From assembly GCA_029564115.1 (NCBI GenBank), contig JAKQQP010000581.1, forward strand, positions 1-8,606: 8,606 nt of DNA. The letters run 5' to 3'. Below the pieces are notes generated by a model. It was not told the origin of the DNA. It saw only the letters and a program-made list of their open reading frames with translations, and searched no databases. This document shows positions 5,075-8,606 of the stretch, piece by piece (positions within the stretch are counted from its first letter, which is position 1; every line of letters begins with the position of its first letter). Made by a program: the position numbers and the translations under genes. Source of the stretch: Candidatus Rifleibacteriota bacterium. GTDB lineage: Bacteria; Riflebacteria; Ozemobacteria; Ozemobacterales; Ozemobacteraceae.

Positions 5075-6352
5075 ATGACACAAACAAACATTTTCGAAAC
5101 CTATCTCAAACAGATTGCCACCCAGCTGAACCAGAACAGCTTTGCAACAGCACTTGACCTCTGCGTTGAAATGCGCACCCGTCTGCTGGCAACACCGCCG
5201 GTAGACCCGGCGATTTTCGGCTGGCAGCGATACTATCATTTTCTCTGTCTCATTCGCCTCGAGCGTTCCCGCGAAGCTCTAGAACTATTTCTGCGCCATG
5301 AAGAGCACCCCTTCGTCATGGACCGCATTCAGACCGCGTATATGACTTCGGTTGCCGCCGAGATCGCTTGTGCCGAAGAAAACGCCTGCCTCACTCTGAA
5401 GTTGTCACGCCTCGCCTGGACAATGTCTTTTCACGATTCAGAAGTTGTGGCCAGGGTTCAGAAGGCACAAAACGCCTGCATTTATTTTGAACGCCTGAAG
5501 CGCAACCGCCTGAACTTCGGCTTTGGCAGGTTTCTGACCGGTTTCGGCAAAAGCAACGATATCCCGGTACTTTATGTTCAGGGGCTTGAATGCCTTCTCT
5601 CCAACTACCGCCAGTCGTCGAGTCTGACCATTGCTGCGATACTTCTCAATAGTCTGCCCGAACTCGCCGGTTATCTCGAAAAATTGCCCGACAATCTCGA
5701 TCGTCTGCGCCTCGTAGAGCTTGTCGATGCCATCAATAAAATACCAGGCACCATCAACGTTTCGGGGCATTTTGGCAAAGCGGTCGGGCTGCTCGAAGAT
5801 AACCGTCTTACCGAGCTAGCGGCGCTTATTAAACAACACCCGCAGCTGGTCAATGAAAATGATGATTCAGGCATGACATTGCTTTTCAAAGCCATTCAGC
5901 AGGATAACTACGCTGCCGTCGAGATGCTCGTCGAAAAAGATTCTGACCTGCATCGCTGCGAGTCGGTGCAGGGGTCTTCGCCTCTTTTGATGGCCGTTAA
6001 CCTGGGTAACCCAAAAATCGTCAAGCTCCTGCTCGATAATGGTGCAGACCCAGAGATAAAAGGTGTTTTTGGCGCCACCCCACTGATCAGAGCCGTTATC
6101 GAAGAACATTATGAGGTTCTTGCTCTGCTGCTTGAATACGGCGTATTGCTCGACCGCCGCGATGATTCAGGTAACACCGCGCTGATGCACGCCGTCGAAG
6201 ACGGCTCGATCGAAGCGGTAAAAAGCCTTATCGCCGCCGGTGCCGATACAAACCTCAAAAACGAAGCCGGCATGAACCTGCAGGAAATCGCCGCTGATTC
6301 AGATGAACCTGAACTGGTCGAGTTTTTCAAGCATCTCAACGGCCAGGGCTAA
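5075..6352 (+). CDS. Ankyrin-repeat protein with helical N-terminal domain
   Basis: The 425-residue protein has no signal peptide or membrane segment, so it is probably cytoplasmic. Residues 1-230 are helical with a TPR-like feel (for example LIRLERSREALELFLRHEEH at 59-78) but no clear repeat consensus. From about 240 to the end there are five to six ankyrin units, the clearest being SGMTLLFKAIQQDNYAAVEM (265-284), GSSPLLMAVNLGNPKIVKLL (300-319), FGATPLIRAVIEEHYEVLAL (332-351) and SGNTALMHAVEDGSIEAVKS (365-384), then a degenerate last unit. Ankyrin repeats are protein-binding scaffolds and predict no enzyme activity. It starts 3 bp after the pseudopilin stop with only a weak GGAA (5065-5068) before the ATG, so it is probably translated by coupling. 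The partner is unknown. It converges on the DinG gene. Confidence 0.9.
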   Translation: MTQTNIFETYLKQIATQLNQNSFATALDLCVEMRTRLLATPPVDPAIFGWQRYYHFLCLIRLERSREALELFLRHEEHPFVMDRIQTAYMTSVAAEIACAEENACLTLKLSRLAWTMSFHDSEVVARVQKAQNACIYFERLKRNRLNFGFGRFLTGFGKSNDIPVLYVQGLECLLSNYRQSSSLTIAAILLNSLPELAGYLEKLPDNLDRLRLVELVDAINKIPGTINVSGHFGKAVGLLEDNRLTELAALIKQHPQLVNENDDSGMTLLFKAIQQDNYAAVEMLVEKDSDLHRCESVQGSSPLLMAVNLGNPKIVKLLLDNGADPEIKGVFGATPLIRAVIEEHYEVLALLLEYGVLLDRRDDSGNTALMHAVEDGSIEAVKSLIAAGADTNLKNEAGMNLQEIAADSDEPELVEFFKHLNGQG

Positions 6353-6447
6353 TTCCCTTTCATTGCGGGCTGAGCGAAACAACCTCTTGTAATCTCGTTG
6401 CCTGGAGGGAACTCTTCGAGCGATAACGCTGCTTAGGTCTATTTTTG
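6353..6447. other. Convergent intergenic gap without a clear element
   Basis: The 95 bp between the stops of the ankyrin and DinG genes contain only a 4-bp inverted repeat (AGCG at 6419-6422 with CGCT at 6427-6430) and a separate short T-run (6442-6446). I see no convincing terminator, small gene or repeat in it. Confidence 0.6.
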
Positions 6448-8606
6448 TCAGTAATCATCGCTCTGGTCGGTGTCGAAGAATTTTCTGGCCATACTGGCCA
6501 GAGCATGAAATTTGCCGCGAAAAACCGGCAACTGTGGCAGTGATTCGAGGAAATAGCTGCCGTAGCTTTTATTGACAATGCGGTTATCCAGTATCCAGAC
6601 GGTGCCGCGGTCGTCTTTTTTTCTGATCAGGCGCCCGAAACCCTGCTTGAGCTTGATTGCCGCCATGGGCAGCTGATAGTCTTTAAAAGCGTTGCCGCCG
6701 GCACTCTTGATTCTCTCGTTGCGTGCTTCGAGAACCGGGTCGTTGGGCGTGGCGAAGGGCAGTCTGGTGATGACCAGGTTGCGCAGGGCCGACCCGGGAA
6801 TATCGACCCCTTCCCAGAAGCTGTCGGTAGCGAAAAGAACGGCGTTGCCGTCTTCTTTGAACAGTTCGAGCAGATGGTGGCGTTCGAGTTCACCCTGTTT
6901 GTAACATTCGATGCCTTCGGCAAAAAGGCGTGGCGACAGATTGTTGTAAAACTGATTTAGATGCCCGTATGACGTGCACAGAATCAGGGCACCGCCCCGG
7001 GAGGCCTGGATAATGTCGAATAAAGGGCCGCTGACGCGCTCGGCAAAAACCGGGCTGGCCGGGTCTGGGATATCGGTCGGGATGAACAAGCGCGCCTGTT
7101 GCTGATAATTGAAGGGCGATGGAAAGCGACCTTCAATTGGTGGCGGTATCAGCTCTTCACTGCCCAGGCCAAGGCGGGCTCTGATGAAGTCGAAATTGTG
7201 TGCTGTGGTCATGGTGCCAGAGACCAGAACCGTGCACGGAATTTTTTTAAAGCAATATTCGAGCATTGGCTGGGAAACTTCGATGGGAAGCGAGTGAAAA
7301 GCCGGGTAAACAGCATTTTTGCGAAATGCTGCCGTGAAAAAATGCACGAAAATATGGCGGTCAGGGGTCGTGGTATCGAAGAGAACGTTGATGCCGCCGG
7401 CAGTCTCGTCGAGGCGGGTGGCATAAGAGTTGAGCTCGGTCAGAGGCAACTCGAAACATTCGTTCTCTTCAGAGACTTCGTCACCGAGCAGCGTTGCAAT
7501 TTTGCGCCCGAGTTTGCGCATGCGGGCGGCCAGACGTTTGCATTCGTCGCGCATTTTACTGGCGTAATGCACCAGAGTGGCGAACTCGCCGCGCTTTTCT
7601 TCTTTTTCGCCGATTCTTAGACGGTATTCACCGTATTGCGCTTTGGCGGGGTCGACGATAAAAGCCGTGACAGCATCGAACAGACTGCGGCTGAGATCGC
7701 CGGTCTCGAGACGCGATGGAATAAGTTCCTGGGAGAGGTCCTGTAGCAGGGCGGCCCGGTCTTCTACGGAAAAATCGCCACGCCCGAACGAAATCATCGA
7801 ATAAAGATTCGAGAATGTACCCTGTTCGCGGCGCCCGCGTTTTTGGTAGATTTTGTTGAGAACGCGCTGAATGCCTATGGCAGTAGTGCGAAAACCGAAG
7901 TGACGGGTCGCCGTTTCTTCGAGATTATGTGCTTCATCTAGTATCACTACTTTACATGCCGGAATGACAGCTGTCTGGGTGTATTCAGCAGTGTCGGCGC
8001 GCATGGCCAGGTCAGCAAAAAGAAGATGGTGGTTGATAACTAAAATATCGGCTTCAGAAGCGAAGCGGCGCGAGGTGTAAAAGAAGCAGTCGTTATATTC
8101 GCTGCACTTTATGCCGGGGCAGCTGTCTTTGTCGCAGCAAAGTTTTTCCCAGAGTGATTCGAGCGGCACCCAGTTCAGGTCGCTCAATGAGCCATCACCG
8201 GTATTTTCAGCCCAGGCAACGAGCCTGTTGAATTGCTCGAATTCATCGTGTTCGAGCAAAAATTCGCCATCGCTGGCACCGAGGGCTTCGCGGATACGGC
8301 GCAGACATACGTAGTTGCGGCGACCTTTGACAAGGCAGAATTTGAACGGAAACTTGAGAATGGAGGCCAGAAAAGGCAGATCCTTATTGACCAGCTGGTG
8401 TTGCAGATTGATAGTGTTGGTCGAAATGCCAACCCGACAGCGATTTTTGACCGCATAATGCACAGCCGGAATCAGGTAAGCCATGCTTTTGCCGATACCG
8501 GTTTCGCCTTCGAGCATAGCATGGCAGGGTTTGTTCATGGCGGCGATAATTTTTTCCATGAGTTGCTTCTGGCCTGCGCGTTCTTCGAAGTTTTCGAGAC
8601 GCCTGG
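6448..8606 (-). CDS. dinG: DinG-family ATP-dependent DNA helicase (XPD-like, Fe-S), 5' partial
   Basis: This is a superfamily 2 5'-3' DNA helicase that probably resolves unusual DNA structures or R-loops in repair. Numbered from the ATG at 8559, it shows Walker A GETGIGKS (18-25), the DEAH box VILDEAHNLEE (205-215), VSGTMTTAHNFDF (446-458), LILCTSYGHL (525-534), motif V ATDSFWEGVDIPG (577-589) and motif VI QGFGRLIRKKDDRG (639-652). Cysteines 85, 147, 152 and 158 fit the 4Fe-4S site; the 5- and 6-residue spacing of the last three equals that recalled for E. coli DinG (194/199/205). The frame stays open from 8559 to the window end and reads RRLENFEERAGQKQL, the Q-motif region normal for the family. 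The 8559 ATG is therefore internal and the true start is outside. Whether an exonuclease domain precedes it, as in some Firmicutes, cannot be seen. Confidence 0.92.
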   Translation of the reverse strand, partial: RRLENFEERAGQKQLMEKIIAAMNKPCHAMLEGETGIGKSMAYLIPAVHYAVKNRCRVGISTNTINLQHQLVNKDLPFLASILKFPFKFCLVKGRRNYVCLRRIREALGASDGEFLLEHDEFEQFNRLVAWAENTGDGSLSDLNWVPLESLWEKLCCDKDSCPGIKCSEYNDCFFYTSRRFASEADILVINHHLLFADLAMRADTAEYTQTAVIPACKVVILDEAHNLEETATRHFGFRTTAIGIQRVLNKIYQKRGRREQGTFSNLYSMISFGRGDFSVEDRAALLQDLSQELIPSRLETGDLSRSLFDAVTAFIVDPAKAQYGEYRLRIGEKEEKRGEFATLVHYASKMRDECKRLAARMRKLGRKIATLLGDEVSEENECFELPLTELNSYATRLDETAGGINVLFDTTTPDRHIFVHFFTAAFRKNAVYPAFHSLPIEVSQPMLEYCFKKIPCTVLVSGTMTTAHNFDFIRARLGLGSEELIPPPIEGRFPSPFNYQQQARLFIPTDIPDPASPVFAERVSGPLFDIIQASRGGALILCTSYGHLNQFYNNLSPRLFAEGIECYKQGELERHHLLELFKEDGNAVLFATDSFWEGVDIPGSALRNLVITRLPFATPNDPVLEARNERIKSAGGNAFKDYQLPMAAIKLKQGFGRLIRKKDDRGTVWILDNRIVNKSYGSYFLESLPQLPVFRGKFHALASMARKFFDTDQSDDY

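Noticed and set aside
1603..5940. Recurring GTCGAAAA-like word on the plus strand, considered as an uptake-type signal
   Set aside because: It appears in frame as Val-Glu or Leu-Glu codons within genes and not in gaps, so codon preference explains it.
6419..6446. Terminator after the ankyrin gene
   Set aside because: The stem is only 4 bp and the T-run starts more than 10 bases after it.
7099..7620. Plus-strand open frame of 173 codons opposite the helicase gene
   Set aside because: The opposite strand carries the DinG helicase frame in full; no motif or start signal supports this one.

Overview
The window is a stretch of ordinary bacterial chromosome with dense coding on both strands, short intergenic gaps, Shine-Dalgarno starts and sigma70-like promoters. 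Type IV pilin/pseudopilin sequences (one free-standing gene and one domain fused to a VWA protein), a CFA-type lipid methyltransferase and a DinG helicase point to a Gram-negative-type bacterium. The Cys-x-x-Asn-Met pseudopilin style and the VIT/VWA-type protein would fit an uncultured lineage such as Candidatus Riflebacteria or Lentisphaerae, but this is an impression from family resemblance and is not proven here. There is no rRNA, tRNA, CRISPR array, insertion sequence or phage gene.

Layout: (1) 2-2579, plus strand: a two-gene operon. A 5'-truncated VWA protein with a C-terminal pseudopilin-like domain and membrane tail is followed 9 bp later by a protein with a multi-span membrane N-terminus and a coiled-coil C-terminus. 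The VWA gene appears to be frameshifted near base 35. (2) 2580-2691: a gap with a good promoter overlapped by a perfect 22-bp palindrome, then a small hairpin. (3) 2692-3429, plus: a Bax inhibitor-1 (BI-1/YccA) family membrane protein. (4) 3447-3493: a 21-bp-stem hairpin that probably terminates both converging genes. (5) 3508-4548, minus: a CFA/coclaurine N-methyltransferase-like methyltransferase. (6) 4549-4687: a divergent promoter region. (7) 4688-6352, plus: a pseudopilin gene and, 3 bp later, an ankyrin-repeat protein. (8) 6448-8606, minus: a DinG-type Fe-S helicase, truncated by the window end.

The most interesting signal is regulatory. The predicted promoters of the BI-1 gene (plus strand) and the methyltransferase gene (minus strand) both have a TTGC-type -35 box, a 17-bp spacer and a -10 box one base off consensus. 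Both carry the same ACAAATTTGTC core at the same place over the -35/spacer. The two convergent genes, both probably membrane-related, may therefore share one repressor and form a small membrane-homeostasis regulon. The second interest is the VWA-pseudopilin fusion, whose pilin part has lost the prepilin peptidase site and most of the N-terminal helix while keeping the rest.
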